The notes under the pieces: generated by a model
What the model saw: the letters and a program-made list of their open reading frames with translations, nothing else
Databases searched by the model: none
Told to the model about the DNA's origin: nothing
Assembly (NCBI GenBank): GCA_014305025.1
Contig: JACRTY010000037.1
Location: forward strand, 55,021 to 119,020
Direction of reading: 5' to 3'
DNA: 64,000 bases
Source: Candidatus Nyctobacter psychrophilus
GTDB taxonomy: Bacteria > Vulcanimicrobiota > Vulcanimicrobiia > Vulcanimicrobiales > Vulcanimicrobiaceae
Part shown: in pieces, positions 63,339 to 64,000 of the stretch
Layout: each line of letters begins with the position of its first letter
How positions within the stretch are numbered: position 1 is the first letter of the stretch
Program-made: the position numbers and the translations under genes

Positions 63339-63623
63339 ATGTGTCGCAACATCCGTCCCCTCTTTAATTTCGAACCGCCTGCGACCGACGAGGAAATTCG
63401 CAACGCATCATTGCAGTTCGTGCGCAAGATATCAGGATTCGCCAAACCCTCACACGCAAATCAGGAGCCGTTCGAGCGTGCCGTCGACGAGATAACGTCG
63501 GCCGCGCGCGATCTCATCGCGTCGCTGACGACCCTGGCTGCGTCGCACACCCGCGAAGAGCAGGCCGCGCGCGCGAAGATGCGCGCCACGCGACGTCCCA
63601 CAGTGCCGCTGAAGAGCGGCTGA
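63339..63623 (+). CDS. DUF2277 family protein
   Basis: 94 residues starting MCRNIRPLFNFEPPATDEEI, then RNASLQFVRKISGFAKPSHA and FERAVDEITSAARDLIASL. The CRNI(K/R)xLFNFEPPAT opening is diagnostic of DUF2277, a small soluble family of unknown function. Complete length. Confidence 0.9.
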   Translation: MCRNIRPLFNFEPPATDEEIRNASLQFVRKISGFAKPSHANQEPFERAVDEITSAARDLIASLTTLAASHTREEQAARAKMRATRRPTVPLKSG

Positions 63624-63694
63624 TGATCTATCGAAAACACTTTAACGATGATTAGTCGGGAGCTGCTTTCGTTGCGAAGCCGGCCTCAAGCGGT

Positions 63695-63913
63695 GTGAGG
63701 AGTGATGTCGCGTTGAGCGTGCTGCTCATCGCAACGTTTCTCTGGACAACGATCTACGCCGCTCCGGCAACGGCGCAGGGGTGGCCCATTTTACTGATGG
63801 GCCCTCCGCGATTGGCCGCGCTCGGGAGGGCGACGCCGTACGGGGCCTTATGGACCGAACATCGACGCGCTACGCACGTTAGCTCACTGGTATTAGCGCC
63901 CCATGGCGGTTGA
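63695..63913 (+). CDS. possible small exported protein
   Basis: 72 codons with a signal-peptide-like start (VALSVLLIATFLWTTIYAAPATAQG) and a short remainder. No family recognised and no strong ribosome site, so it may be a chance frame. Confidence 0.3.
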   Translation: MRSDVALSVLLIATFLWTTIYAAPATAQGWPILLMGPPRLAALGRATPYGALWTEHRRATHVSSLVLAPHGG

Positions 63914-64000
63914 AGAGCCACGACGTAGCACATGAAAATACCCGAGCCTAGGAGCCCGTCGGGGTTTCGCCGCTTGATTTGTGCTATAGTGTAAGCAATG

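Noticed and set aside
63941..63963. CCCGA / TCGGG arms near the window end as a terminator
   Set aside because: Only five base pairs and a long loop; not strong enough to annotate.
1..64000. tRNA, rRNA or other housekeeping RNA genes
   Set aside because: No cloverleaf-like or rRNA-like segment was noticed by eye; a covariance-model scan would be needed to be sure.

Overview
The window is high-GC bacterial DNA with dense coding on both strands. The gene mix is a recA-recX-ftsY block, a KUP potassium transporter, a proton-pumping pyrophosphatase, a WhiG/FliA-type sigma factor, a MalT/BTAD-type regulator, a sedolisin protease, a PadR-linked ADOP-type permease and a DUF5916 outer-membrane-type protein. 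Together these suggest a diderm soil-type lineage such as Candidatus Eremiobacterota (WPS-2) or an acidobacterium-like relative. That placement is inference from gene content, not from a marker tree.

Layout. 1-5.1 kb: purA (cut by the window edge), a GH125 mannosidase, recX, recA and ftsY, all on the minus strand. 5.2-12.2 kb: a VapBC pair, a VOC protein, a DUF5069 protein and three secreted proteins (one frameshifted, one BNR propeller, one sedolisin). 12.5-25.5 kb: a large regulator, a cation/proton antiporter, gamma-glutamyltransferase, a conserved hypothetical, a reductase remnant, AlkB, a sigma factor, a geranylgeranyl-reductase-like enzyme and Kup. 25.7-31.6 kb: MazEF, a PadR operon with a broken permease, and the DUF5916 gene.

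31.56-57.32 kb looks like one inserted island. The last 58 bp of the DUF5916 gene recur at 57263-57320, and all five differences keep the encoded residues (plus TAA versus TGA). The second copy abuts the convergent cytochrome c gene. This is what site-specific integration into the 3' end of a protein gene would leave. The island carries a CRISPR array (56 repeats, 55 spacers, read on the minus strand), cas2 and a cas4-cas1 fusion. A 4-kb accessory block follows (PrimPol-like/Mrr-like protein, M4 peptidase, HicAB, RES and HicB remnants), then the effector operon cas3-csb3-csb1-csb2-csb2 of a type I-G (formerly I-U) system. Its right third is crowded with toxin-antitoxin modules and decayed defence genes: BrnTA, HicB, DUF4258/DUF2283, an SbcC fragment, an intact RES/Xre pair, a Uma2 nuclease and an orphan NurA-like protein. 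It ends with a lone degenerate CRISPR repeat. No integrase was recognised.

57.3-64 kb returns to ordinary genes: cytochrome c, a frameshifted membrane protein, a VOC protein, hppA behind a strongly structured leader, a GNAT enzyme, a Coa1-like protein with a membrane partner, and DUF2277.

How the genes work together: the CRISPR-Cas locus has all the parts needed for acquisition, processing, surveillance and target degradation, and the long varied array suggests it has been active. The surrounding TA pairs and broken genes indicate repeated turnover at one insertion site. At least eight genes contain reading-frame breaks. Two sit in homopolymers (7299-7307 and 62005-62010) and may be sequence errors, but most lie in accessory genes while the housekeeping genes are intact.
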